From: Sphaerochaeta sp.
GTDB taxonomy: Bacteria; Spirochaetota; Spirochaetia; Sphaerochaetales; Sphaerochaetaceae
NCBI GenBank assembly: GCA_003456855.1
Contig: DMOO01000060.1
Location: forward strand, 1-43,908
Direction: 5' to 3'
DNA: 43,908 nucleotides
The position numbers and the translations under genes are program-made. Below are positions 35,916 to 42,694 of the stretch, one piece after another (position 1 is the first letter of the stretch; each line of letters opens with the position of its first letter). The notes beneath the pieces are model-generated. The model had not been told where the DNA came from. It did no database searches and was given only the letters and a program-made list of their open reading frames with translations.

Positions 35916-37037
35916 ATGAAAAAACTTACAGCAGTTCTGCTCGTTCTGGCAGTGGTTCTAGCCGCAGCTTTCGCAAGCGGTGCTCCGGAAGCAGCCAAGA
36001 CAGCAACAGTCGAAGGGTTCGACGATGCCCTCGTGGCAGCCGCACAGGCTGAGGGCGAACTTGTCGTCTACGGTTCTTGTGAGGAGGAGTATCTCTCCGC
36101 AGTTTGTGAGAACTTCCAGAAGATGTTCGGAATAAAGACAACCTACCAGCGCCTTTCAACCGGTGAGGTTCAGGCAAAGATAGAGGAAGAGAAGGGCAAC
36201 CCGTCAGCCGACGTCTTCTTCGGCGGCACAACAGACCCGTACAACATGCTCGCTTCCGAAGGTCTCCTCGAGAGATATGATGCAGCAAATGCAGTCCATA
36301 TCACAAAGGACGTCTACAAGCACAAGGACAACCTCTGGTACGGCATCTACACCGGTATCCTGGGCTTCATGTACAACATCGACGAGCTGAAGAGACTCGG
36401 CCTCGAGGCCCCGAAGGACTTCCCGGATCTCCTCAAGCCTGAGTACAAGGGCCTTGTCTGGCTGTCAAACTACAACACAGCCGGAACAGCAAAGCTTGTC
36501 ATCAACACCGTCATCCAGAAGTACGGCCACGATGAGGGCATCCAGTACCTGGTCGATCTGGACAAGAACATCGAGGTCTACACAAAGTCCGGCTCCGGTC
36601 CTTCAAAGAACGTCGGAACAGGCGAGTCCGTCATCGGAATCGGCTTCCTTCATGATGGTATCTACCAGATTGTAGACAACGGTTATGCAAACATCGGACT
36701 TGTCATTCCATCAAGCGGAACAACCTGCGAGATCGGTGCAACAGCCATCTTCAAGGGTGCAAAGCACACCAACGCAGCCAAGCTCTGGATCGAGTATGCT
36801 CTTTCCCCGAACTGCGTCAACCTGGCAAAGGACAACGGCTCCTACCAGTTCCTGGTCCTGGACAACGCAGAGCAGCCGCAGATCGCCTATGACTTCGGCC
36901 TTGATCCAAGCAACGTCATCGACTATGACTTCGACGATGCAACAGCAAACACAAAGACCTACGTCCAGGAGGTCATGACAGCTCTTGCAAACGCTGGCGC
37001 AGCAACCGGCGACGAGTCAAGGTTCCAGATCAAGTAG
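35916..37037 (+). CDS. Iron(III)-type ABC transporter, substrate-binding protein
   Basis: Periplasmic binding protein of 373 residues. Signal peptide residues 1-21 (KKLTAVLLVLAVVLAAAFAS), no lipobox Cys, so probably free or held by its uncleaved end. Bi-lobed FbpA/FutA type: EGELVVYGSCEEEYLSAVCENFQKMFG, ADVFFGGTTDPYNMLASEGLL, then WYGIYTGILGFMYNIDELKRLG. The same family includes 2-aminoethylphosphonate-binding proteins, which cannot be excluded. AGGAGG upstream. A terminator-like hairpin separates it from the permease, so the binding protein may be made in excess. Confidence 0.87.
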   Translation: MKKLTAVLLVLAVVLAAAFASGAPEAAKTATVEGFDDALVAAAQAEGELVVYGSCEEEYLSAVCENFQKMFGIKTTYQRLSTGEVQAKIEEEKGNPSADVFFGGTTDPYNMLASEGLLERYDAANAVHITKDVYKHKDNLWYGIYTGILGFMYNIDELKRLGLEAPKDFPDLLKPEYKGLVWLSNYNTAGTAKLVINTVIQKYGHDEGIQYLVDLDKNIEVYTKSGSGPSKNVGTGESVIGIGFLHDGIYQIVDNGYANIGLVIPSSGTTCEIGATAIFKGAKHTNAAKLWIEYALSPNCVNLAKDNGSYQFLVLDNAEQPQIAYDFGLDPSNVIDYDFDDATANTKTYVQEVMTALANAGAATGDESRFQIK

Positions 37038-37065
37038 TTGATCACTGCAGTCTGACTATTGCTCG

Positions 37066-37098
37066 AATGAGGATGGTGGTCGGTCCACCATCCTCATT
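37066..37098 (+). terminator. Intercistronic hairpin after the binding-protein gene
   Basis: Stem TGAGGATGGTGG/CCACCATCCTCA (37068-37079 with 37085-37096) around TCGGT, then TTTTC. Strong enough to cut transcription of the permease and ATPase relative to the binding protein. Confidence 0.8.
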
Positions 37099-37142
37099 TT
37101 CGATTTGCCTTTCATTTCACAACACACTAAAGGGAGGAATAA

Positions 37143-38855
37143 ATGCCAAGCGCCCAGGGTGCCAGACTGGATAAGAAGAAGCTTCTAGGTGATCCTATAA
37201 TGGTCACCACCATAGTGGTTCTCATCGCATTCCTTACATTGTTCATCCTCTATCCTCTAGCGATCCTTCTTGTTGACAGCTTCATTGGGGATGGAGGCTT
37301 CTCGTTCTCGGTATTCAAGAGGATCTTCCAGATACCGACTTTCACCACAGCAATCACCAACACCCTCAAGGTCGGCTTTGTGGTCGGAATCCTTGCAACT
37401 GCTGTAGGTCTGCTTTTCGCCTATGTTGAAATCTACGTGAGAATCAACAAGTTCGCCGGAGGGCTTTTCAAGGTGGTCTCTCTTCTGCCTGTGGTCTCTC
37501 CCCCGTTCGTTCTTTCTCTCTCTGTCATAATGCTGTTCGGAAAGGCCGGTATCATCACCAGATACCTTTTCCATATCTATGACAACAGCGTCTACGGGTT
37601 CTGGGGCATCGTCATTGTCCAGACCCTGACGTTCTTCCCTGTCTGCTACATGATGTTCCGCGGACTTCTGAAGAACATCGACCCGTCCCTGGAGGAGGCC
37701 GCCCGTGACATGGGAGCCTCAAGAATGAAGGTCTTCACAAGCGTGACCCTTCCTCTTCTGCTTCCCGGAATAGGAAACGCCTTCCTTGTCACCTTCATCG
37801 AGTCGATCGCAGACTTCGCCAACCCGATGATCATCGGAGGAAGCTATGACACACTGGCAACGACCATCTACCTGCAGATCACAGGAGCCTACGACAAGGC
37901 AGGTGCCGCTGCAATGGCAGTTGTCCTTCTGTGCATAACCCTTGCAATGTTCATGGTCCAGAAGTACGTGCTTGAGAAGAAATCCACAGCCACACTCACA
38001 GGAAAGGCCTCCAGAGGCAGAATGCTCATCGAGGACAGGAGTGTCAGAATCCCGCTGGTCACCTTCTGCACCATCGGGGCTCTGTTCGTCATACTGATGT
38101 ACATCTGCGTCCCGATCGGGGCCCTGTTCCCGACATGGGGCTACAAGTTCTTCCCGTTCACGCTCAAGTGGTTCAAGCAGGTCTTCACCAAGTACAAGGG
38201 CTTCAAGGCCTTCAAGGACTCGTTCCTGCTGTCCCTGATCTCCGCCCCGATCACGGCACTGCTCTCGATGATAATCTCCTACCTGGTCGTCAAGCGCAAG
38301 TTCAAGGCAAAGGGCTTCATCGAGGCTGTCTCCATGCTTGCCATGGCTGTTCCGGGAACCGTTCTGGGTGTCGGATACATCAGAGGCTTCAGCGGTGGAA
38401 TCTTCCATACGGGCATCCTGCAGGGCCTTTATGGAACAGGAGCCATCCTGGTGATCGTCTTCATCATCAGATCCCTTCCCACCGGAACCCGAAGCGGAAT
38501 CGCCGCCCTGAGGCAGATAGACAAGTCAATCGAGGAGAGCGCCTACGACATGGGTGCCGACAGTTTCAAGGTCTTCACCACGGTCACGCTTCCTCTGATC
38601 AAGGATTCGTTCCTGAGCGGACTTGTCACCGCCTTCGTCAGAAGCATAACCGCAATCTCCGCAATCATTCTTCTGGTCACCCCGAGCTATCTGCTCATCA
38701 CCGTCCAGATCAACGAGTTCGCGGAGAAGGGTGCATATGGCCTTGCCTGTGCATTCGCAACAATCCTGATCATCATCACCTACGGTGCCGTCGCAATTAT
38801 GAACACGGTCATCAAACACTTCGGTACTAGCCGCGCAATCAAGGAGGCTGACTAA
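37143..38855 (+). CDS. Iron(III)-type ABC transporter, fused double permease
   Basis: Inner-membrane permease of 570 residues in FbpB style: two homologous permease domains in one chain, about 12 membrane segments. Both ATPase-contact EAA loops are seen: LEEAARDMGASRMKVFTSVTLPLLLPGI (about 182-209) and IEESAYDMGADSFKVFTTVTLPLIKDS (about 462-488). The middle linker (about 280-305) is cytoplasmic. GGGAGG upstream. Its TAA overlaps the ATPase ATG by one base (TAATG), so they are coupled. Confidence 0.92.
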   Translation: MPSAQGARLDKKKLLGDPIMVTTIVVLIAFLTLFILYPLAILLVDSFIGDGGFSFSVFKRIFQIPTFTTAITNTLKVGFVVGILATAVGLLFAYVEIYVRINKFAGGLFKVVSLLPVVSPPFVLSLSVIMLFGKAGIITRYLFHIYDNSVYGFWGIVIVQTLTFFPVCYMMFRGLLKNIDPSLEEAARDMGASRMKVFTSVTLPLLLPGIGNAFLVTFIESIADFANPMIIGGSYDTLATTIYLQITGAYDKAGAAAMAVVLLCITLAMFMVQKYVLEKKSTATLTGKASRGRMLIEDRSVRIPLVTFCTIGALFVILMYICVPIGALFPTWGYKFFPFTLKWFKQVFTKYKGFKAFKDSFLLSLISAPITALLSMIISYLVVKRKFKAKGFIEAVSMLAMAVPGTVLGVGYIRGFSGGIFHTGILQGLYGTGAILVIVFIIRSLPTGTRSGIAALRQIDKSIEESAYDMGADSFKVFTTVTLPLIKDSFLSGLVTAFVRSITAISAIILLVTPSYLLITVQINEFAEKGAYGLACAFATILIIITYGAVAIMNTVIKHFGTSRAIKEAD

Positions 38856-39940
38856 TGGCAACTAGCGGAAAAGAGAAGAAGGGCGTTCGCCTGGAGCACA
38901 TCTCAAAGATATACAAGGACCCTAAGACGGGTAAGGAATTCTACGCGGTCAAGGACACGTCCCTTGACATCGAGCCAGGCACATTCGTGACTCTGCTCGG
39001 CCCTTCGGGCTGCGGCAAGACAACGACTCTCAGAATGATCGCAGGCTTCGAGAGCCCTGACGAGGGCGAGATCTACCTCGGTGACAAGGCGATCAACGAG
39101 CTCACACCAAACAAGCGTGACACGGCGATGGTCTTCCAGAGCTATGCCCTGCTTCCCCATTACAACATCTTCGACAATGTGGCCTACGGTCTCAAGCTCC
39201 GCAAGATACCCAAGGACGTCATCAAGGAGAAGGTCACCAGGATCCTTGAGCTGGTCGAGCTTTCGGGAATGGAGTCAAGAATGACAAACCAGCTCTCCGG
39301 TGGCCAGCAGCAGCGTGTGGCCTTGGCAAGAGCCCTTGTCATCGAGCCTTCTGTCCTGCTCTTCGACGAGCCTCTGTCAAACCTCGATGCGAAGCTCCGC
39401 GTCCAGATGAGAACGGAGATCCGCCGCATCCAGCAGGAAGTGGGGATCACAGCCATCTACGTCACCCATGACCAGAGCGAGGCCATGGCGATCTCAGACA
39501 AGATCATCATCATGGACAAGGGTGTGGTTGCCCAGATGGGAACGCCTCAGGAGATCTACTACCATCCGGTGAACGAGTTCGTCGCAGACTTCATAGGCGA
39601 GGCGAACTTCCTCCGCGGTCCAATGAAGGGCAAGGATGGCGAGTATGCGGTCCTTGATGTCGAGGGCTGTGACACAAAGGTCGAGTACAACGAGAAGATG
39701 AAGGTCGGTGAGAACTACACCGTGGTCCTCCGTCCGGAGGCTGCAACGCTTGAAGACGAGGGTGGACTTCCTTGCACGGTCGTCCTCTCCTGCTTCATGG
39801 GTTCTTACCAGAACTACCACGTGAAGGTGGGCAACACCCTGGTCAAGCTGGAGGAGAAGAACCCGAAGAACAAGAAGATCTACAACGTTGGAGACAAGTG
39901 CAGCCTGGTCTTCGAGGCCGAGTCCGTCCACGTTCTCTGA
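38855..39940 (+). CDS. Iron(III)-type ABC transporter, ATP-binding protein
   Basis: ATPase of the importer, 361 residues. Walker A LLGPSGCGKTTTLRMIAG, Q-loop VFQSYALLPHYNIFDNVAYGL, signature NQLSGGQQQRVALARAL, Walker B VLLFDEPLSNLDAKLRVQMR, H-loop THDQSEAMAIS. A C-terminal TOBE-like domain (about 250-361) follows. FbpC/PotA group; with the FbpA-like and FbpB-like genes the operon imports Fe(III) or possibly a phosphonate. Confidence 0.94.
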   Translation: MATSGKEKKGVRLEHISKIYKDPKTGKEFYAVKDTSLDIEPGTFVTLLGPSGCGKTTTLRMIAGFESPDEGEIYLGDKAINELTPNKRDTAMVFQSYALLPHYNIFDNVAYGLKLRKIPKDVIKEKVTRILELVELSGMESRMTNQLSGGQQQRVALARALVIEPSVLLFDEPLSNLDAKLRVQMRTEIRRIQQEVGITAIYVTHDQSEAMAISDKIIIMDKGVVAQMGTPQEIYYHPVNEFVADFIGEANFLRGPMKGKDGEYAVLDVEGCDTKVEYNEKMKVGENYTVVLRPEAATLEDEGGLPCTVVLSCFMGSYQNYHVKVGNTLVKLEEKNPKNKKIYNVGDKCSLVFEAESVHVL

Positions 39941-39962
39941 TTCATTCCAGATGCAAAGCAAT

Positions 39963-40001
39963 GGGACTGTCGCGAAACAGAAAGGCGCACAGTCCCTTTT
40001 T
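39963..40001 (+). terminator. Terminator of the iron-transporter operon
   Basis: GGGACTGT (39963-39970) pairs with ACAGTCCC (39989-39996), followed by TTTTT. Inner CGCG/GCGC pairing extends the stem. Confidence 0.85.
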
Positions 40002-40046
40002 GATTCTATACAAAGCTTTTGAACATAATGAATTGCTTATAAAACC

Positions 40047-40084
40047 GCCAAAACCGTGAAAAAAATGAGTTTTGGCTGTTTTGA
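40047..40084 (+). repeat. Hairpin-containing direct repeat, copy 1
   Basis: 38 bases containing GCCAAAAC ... GTTTTGGC (8-bp inverted arms) with a G-TGA-A-run loop, then TGTTTTGA. Copy 2 differs by one substitution and one extra A. The 79 bases between copies are AT-rich with a TATAAT box near 40110. Confidence 0.85.
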
Positions 40085-40163
40085 TTTAAAAGGCTTTTTA
40101 AATAACTGTTTATAATGTAAAAAATTCATTGCAAAAAAAACGAATTTATTGTAATCTAAAAAA

Positions 40164-40202
40164 GCCAAAACAGTGAAAAAAAATGAGTTTTGGCTGTTTT
40201 GA
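40164..40202 (+). repeat. Hairpin-containing direct repeat, copy 2
   Basis: 39 bases, nearly identical to copy 1, ending 17 bases before the ATPase start codon. The hairpin arms are intact, so the repeat would lie in that gene's leader mRNA. Confidence 0.85.
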
Positions 40203-40219
40203 ATGTCAGGGGAAGGACT

Positions 40220-41644
40220 ATGGAACTTGTTGGCAGAACAAAAGAACTGGCTCTCTTGCATGGCGCATTGGAAAAAAAAGAATCACAGTTCATTGCGATA
40301 TATGGAAGGAGAAGAGTAGGGAAAACATATCTTGTCAGGGAAGCCTTTAGGAATGACTTCTGTTTTTGCCACACAGGGTACTACAATCAACCCAGGCAGA
40401 ATCAGATTGATGCCTTTTACAAATCACTGAGGAAAGCCGGTCTTTCTCCAGACTATGAAAGACCTGTGAATTGGAATGATGCCTTTGACCTTTTGGGCAC
40501 TGTCATAGAAAGCCGCAAAGAATCAAAAAAGGTACTGTTTCTGGATGAAATTTCATGGATGGATACTCCACGGAGTGACTTTGTCACTGCTGTGGAACAC
40601 TTCTGGAACGCATTTGCCTCGGCTAGAGACGATGTGGTTCTCATCATATGCAGTTCCGCCACATCTTGGGTCATTGACCATGTCCTGCATAGTAAGGGGG
40701 GATTCCATAATCGTCTTTCTCTCAGTATCCACCTTCAGCCCTTCACGCTTTCGGAGGTTGAGGAATATGTTAACTATCTAGGTGTGTCTTTGAACCGGCA
40801 GCAGATTCTGGAAGGCTACATGGTTTTGGGTGGTGTTCCTTACTATTGGAGCCATCTTGAAAAAGGAATGTCAATCAATCAATACATTGATTATCTGTTT
40901 TTCCAGAGAGGTGCCTTGCTGAAGGATGAGTTTCCATATCTGTTCAACTCTCTTTTCTGCAAGCCCGAAACGTATGTCAGCATCATAAATGCACTTGCGC
41001 AGAAGCGTAAGGGTCTTACAAGAGGGGAGATGCTCAAGGCTGTTGGACTTCAAAGCGGTGCAAGCTTCACCCACAAACTGGAAGAACTGGAAAACTGCGA
41101 TTTTATCAGAATCTTCCCATCTCAGGGAAAACGCAAGGAGACATTGTATCAACTGATTGATCCGTTCATTCTGTTTTATTATCGCTTCATTGAGCACCGC
41201 TCCATGGATCCTCACTTCTGGATGCATCAGTCCAACATGCCTGAGACGAACTCCTGGAAGGGCTATGCCTTTGAGCTGGTCTGCCTTCTTCATGTGGACG
41301 AGATGAAATGGAAGCTGGGAATCTCCTCTGTGTTGACAAAGGTGTATTCCTTCTTGATTCCCGGGGATTTGGAGCAAGGCATCCAAGGTTCTCAGATCGA
41401 TTTGGTTTTGGAAAGGGCTGACAGAATTACAAATTTGTTCGAAATGAAGTATTCCCATCAAGAGTATCTGGTTACCAAGGAGATTGATGAGTCTTTGCGC
41501 AGAAAAAGATCGGATTTCCAGCGTGGAACAAAGACGAAGAATGCAATACAGGTTACTCTGGTAACGCCTTACGGTGTGATTCCCAACTCCTATTCAAACA
41601 ATCTGGATTCTGTGCTGACTGCAGATGATCTCTTTCACAGATGA
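40220..41644 (+). CDS. AAA ATPase with C-terminal DUF234 nuclease-like domain
   Basis: Predicted ATPase of 474 residues. Begins ELVGRTKELALLHGAL, then Walker A YGRRRVGKTYLVREAF (about 29-44) and Walker B VLFLDEISWMD. An arginine-containing GGFHNRLSLSIHLQPF sensor region follows. A winged-helix lies around 270-320. The C-terminus GSQIDLVLERADRITNLFEMKYS has the D...E-x-K spacing of PD-(D/E)XK nucleases, as in DUF234. ATG at 40220 has GGGGAAGG upstream. The family is sporadic and often horizontally moved; its function is unknown. Codon use looks more AT-rich than the neighbouring iron operon. Confidence 0.88.
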   Translation: MELVGRTKELALLHGALEKKESQFIAIYGRRRVGKTYLVREAFRNDFCFCHTGYYNQPRQNQIDAFYKSLRKAGLSPDYERPVNWNDAFDLLGTVIESRKESKKVLFLDEISWMDTPRSDFVTAVEHFWNAFASARDDVVLIICSSATSWVIDHVLHSKGGFHNRLSLSIHLQPFTLSEVEEYVNYLGVSLNRQQILEGYMVLGGVPYYWSHLEKGMSINQYIDYLFFQRGALLKDEFPYLFNSLFCKPETYVSIINALAQKRKGLTRGEMLKAVGLQSGASFTHKLEELENCDFIRIFPSQGKRKETLYQLIDPFILFYYRFIEHRSMDPHFWMHQSNMPETNSWKGYAFELVCLLHVDEMKWKLGISSVLTKVYSFLIPGDLEQGIQGSQIDLVLERADRITNLFEMKYSHQEYLVTKEIDESLRRKRSDFQRGTKTKNAIQVTLVTPYGVIPNSYSNNLDSVLTADDLFHR

Positions 41645-41713
41645 TTGAGGTGTCAGCGAAGTATCGTGTTCATTGTTAACAACAGTGATATCGTAATTGA
41701 GGACAAAAAAAAT

Positions 41714-41810
41714 GGGACAAATCACCTGCGTCTCTCTGACTGACCACTTACCGTTGCTACCTCCCGGTCCTGGCGGGGTTGGGTGGCGCCAGCAGCGCAG
41801 AATCTGTCCC
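41714..41810 (-). ncRNA. ffs: Signal recognition particle RNA (small, 4.5S type)
   Basis: Minus-strand RNA of about 97 nt that with Ffh targets nascent membrane proteins. Its ends pair (GGGACAGATTCTGCG with CGCAGGTGATTTGTCCC). The apical domain has the SRP signature CCAGGACCGGGAGGTAGCA, corresponding to CAGGTCCGGAAGGAAGCA in E. coli. A run of T follows (41703-41711), giving a terminator. It is 5 bases downstream of tRNA-Ser(GGA), so both share a transcript. No annotation of this RNA is possible from open frames; the call is by motif and pairing. Confidence 0.92.
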
Positions 41811-41815
41811 AACAA

Positions 41816-41901
41816 CGGAGAGACGGGGATTCGAACCCCGGAAGGCTTTTGACCTTACACGACTTCCAATCGTGCACCTTCGACCACTCGGACATCTCTC
41901 C
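41816..41901 (-). tRNA. tRNA-Ser(GGA)
   Basis: 86-nt class II tRNA. Acceptor GGAGAGA/TCTCTCC all paired, discriminator G. Anticodon loop TTGGAAG, stem CACGA/TCGTG. Long variable arm, T-arm GGGGTTCGAATCCCC. CCA is not encoded. Serves UCC and UCU. Confidence 0.96.
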
Positions 41902-41916
41902 AAATGACTAAAGAAG

Positions 41917-41945
41917 AATATACCAAAAAGATATTCAGACTTCAA
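41917..41945 (-). promoter_or_regulatory. Promoter of tRNA-Ser(GGA)-SRP RNA
   Basis: Minus-strand TTGAAG (41940-41945) and TATATT (41917-41922) with a 17-base spacer, 16 bases before the tRNA. A small AGACT/AGTCT hairpin (41937-41951) overlaps the -35 and may end the upstream tRNA-Ser(CGA) transcript. Confidence 0.75.
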
Positions 41946-41957
41946 GAGTCTAATTAT

Positions 41958-42096
41958 CGGAGTGAGTGGGATTCGCGCCCTACGGCGCTCGCCTTCGAAA
42001 TGAATGCAATGCGCCTGCATCCATTTCTCTGTTCGAATCTCACATCAAACCAATAAACCACAACACACCATTGCTTCCAATGGTGTCCTGTGTTTT
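41958..42096 (-). ncRNA. Structured RNA after tRNA-Ser(CGA), containing a copy of the tRNA 3' end
   Basis: The minus-strand RNA following tRNA-Ser(CGA) first forms a 9-bp hairpin (42065-42086, 4-nt loop). It then folds as a three-way junction: P1 GTGAGATTCG/CGAATCCCAC with one mismatch (42034-42043 with 41966-41975), P2 a 12-bp hairpin with one G-U pair (42016-42027 with 41997-42008, 7-nt loop), and P3 a GC-rich hairpin (41984-41988 with 41975-41979). Its last 18 bases (41958-41975) equal the final 18 bases of the tRNA (42097-42114). The design recalls rtT repeats of E. coli tyrT. Function unknown; it might alternatively be a decayed tRNA or att remnant. Confidence 0.6.
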
Positions 42097-42184
42097 CGGA
42101 GTGAGTGGGATTCGAACCCACGGTGAGGACAAGCCCCACACCAGATTTCGAGTCTGGCTCCTTCGGCCTCTCGGACATCGCTCC
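42097..42184 (-). tRNA. tRNA-Ser(CGA)
   Basis: 88-nt class II tRNA. Anticodon loop CTCGAAA within CCAGA/TCTGG; long variable arm; T-arm GTGGGTTCGAATCCCAC. The acceptor GGAGCGA/TCACTCC has one C-A mismatch at the fifth pair, also present in tRNA-Ser(GCU). Reads UCG. Confidence 0.95.
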
Positions 42185-42222
42185 TTGCAGAATCCATTAA
42201 AACATGGAAAAAGCACTAGTGC

Positions 42223-42251
42223 ATTATCATCATAATTTAAATGTCTGTCAA
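42223..42251 (-). promoter_or_regulatory. Promoter of tRNA-Ser(CGA)
   Basis: Minus-strand TTGACA (42246-42251) and GATAAT (42223-42228), spacer 17. A perfect 10-bp palindrome GCACTAGTGC lies just downstream (42212-42221). Confidence 0.75.
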
Positions 42252-42269
42252 ACCATGTTTATATCTCTA

Positions 42270-42298
42270 TTGACAAAGAATTGAACTAACATTATGTT
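42270..42298 (+). promoter_or_regulatory. Promoter of the tRNA-Ser(UGA)-tRNA-Ser(GCU) operon
   Basis: TTGACA (42270-42275) and TATGTT (42293-42298), spacer 17, 12 bases before the tRNA. It closely resembles the promoter near the window end (43841-43869). Confidence 0.8.
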
Positions 42299-42310
42299 TT
42301 AAAGGCTATT

Positions 42311-42395
42311 GGATGGATGGCCGAGTGGTCGAAGGCGGCGGTCTTGAAAACCGTTGAGGTGCAAGCCTCCGGGGGTTCGAATCCCTCTCCATCCG
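42311..42395 (+). tRNA. tRNA-Ser(UGA)
   Basis: 85-nt class II tRNA. Acceptor GGATGGA/TCCATCC, fully paired; anticodon loop CTTGAAA; variable arm; T-arm GGGGGTTCGAATCCCTC. Discriminator G. Reads UCA and likely other UCN. The 86-base spacer to the next tRNA has no gene; a frame over both tRNAs ([10 protein letters not shown]...) is spurious. Confidence 0.96.
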
Positions 42396-42481
42396 TTCTT
42401 GTTTGCATTGGAGCTGGGGTTCAGCAGGTTGGACATAGTTTCTTCCGTATCCCTCCTTCCAATGTGGCAAGGAGACAAAAA

Positions 42482-42568
42482 GGAGCGATGGCCGAGCGGT
42501 CGAAGGCGCTTCCCTGCTAAGGAAGTATACTGGTAACGGTATCCGGGGTTCAAATCCCCGTCACTCCG
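42482..42568 (+). tRNA. tRNA-Ser(GCU)
   Basis: 87-nt class II tRNA. Anticodon loop CTGCTAA in CTTCC/GGAAG; variable arm; T-arm CGGGGTTCAAATCCCCG. Acceptor GGAGCGA/TCACTCC with the same single C-A mismatch as tRNA-Ser(CGA). Reads AGC and AGU. Confidence 0.95.
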
Positions 42569-42573
42569 ATAAT

Positions 42574-42650
42574 GAGATCGTAGCTCAGCTGGATAGAGCG
42601 TGAGCTTGCGAATCTGGGGCAGAAGATCGAATCTTCCCAGACCTGCGATG
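42574..42650 (+). ncRNA. tRNA-like RNA with a normal 5' half but non-tRNA 3' half
   Basis: Starts like a tRNA (UA at 8-9, D-arm GCTC...GAGC, then a TTGCGAA loop), but the anticodon stem TGAGC/TCTGG and an ordinary acceptor do not pair. Instead ATCGTAG (42577-42583) pairs with CTGCGAT (42643-42649), and TCTGGG/CCCAGA plus AAGAT-CGA-ATCTT (42613-42641) forms a strong hairpin with a four-base bulge. Five bases after tRNA-Ser(GCU) and followed by a terminator, so it is transcribed with that operon. Bases 42571-42595 recur exactly at 43884-43908. It could be a decayed tRNA (T-arm looks two bases short) or a distinct RNA. Confidence 0.55.
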
Positions 42651-42688
42651 AAAGCCTTGACTGCGGATAACACGGTTGAGGCTTTTTT
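42651..42688. terminator. Terminator of the tRNA-Ser operon, shared with fic
   Basis: AAAGCCTTGAC pairs with GTTGAGGCTTT (11 bp with two G-T pairs), then TTT. On the minus strand it follows the fic stop by 6 bases with an A/T flank, so it may act both ways. Confidence 0.8.
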
Positions 42689-42694
42689 ATTGCT

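Noticed and set aside
40047..40202. Type III toxin-antitoxin RNA repeats
   Set aside because: Only two repeats separated by 79 bp, and the following gene is an AAA ATPase, not a ToxN-like RNase.
41966..42235. Open frame reading MGFAPYGARL... across tRNA-Ser(CGA), and similar frames over 41757-42673
   Set aside because: They translate tRNAs, SRP RNA and the structured RNA; no ribosome sites and no protein family. Treated as spurious.
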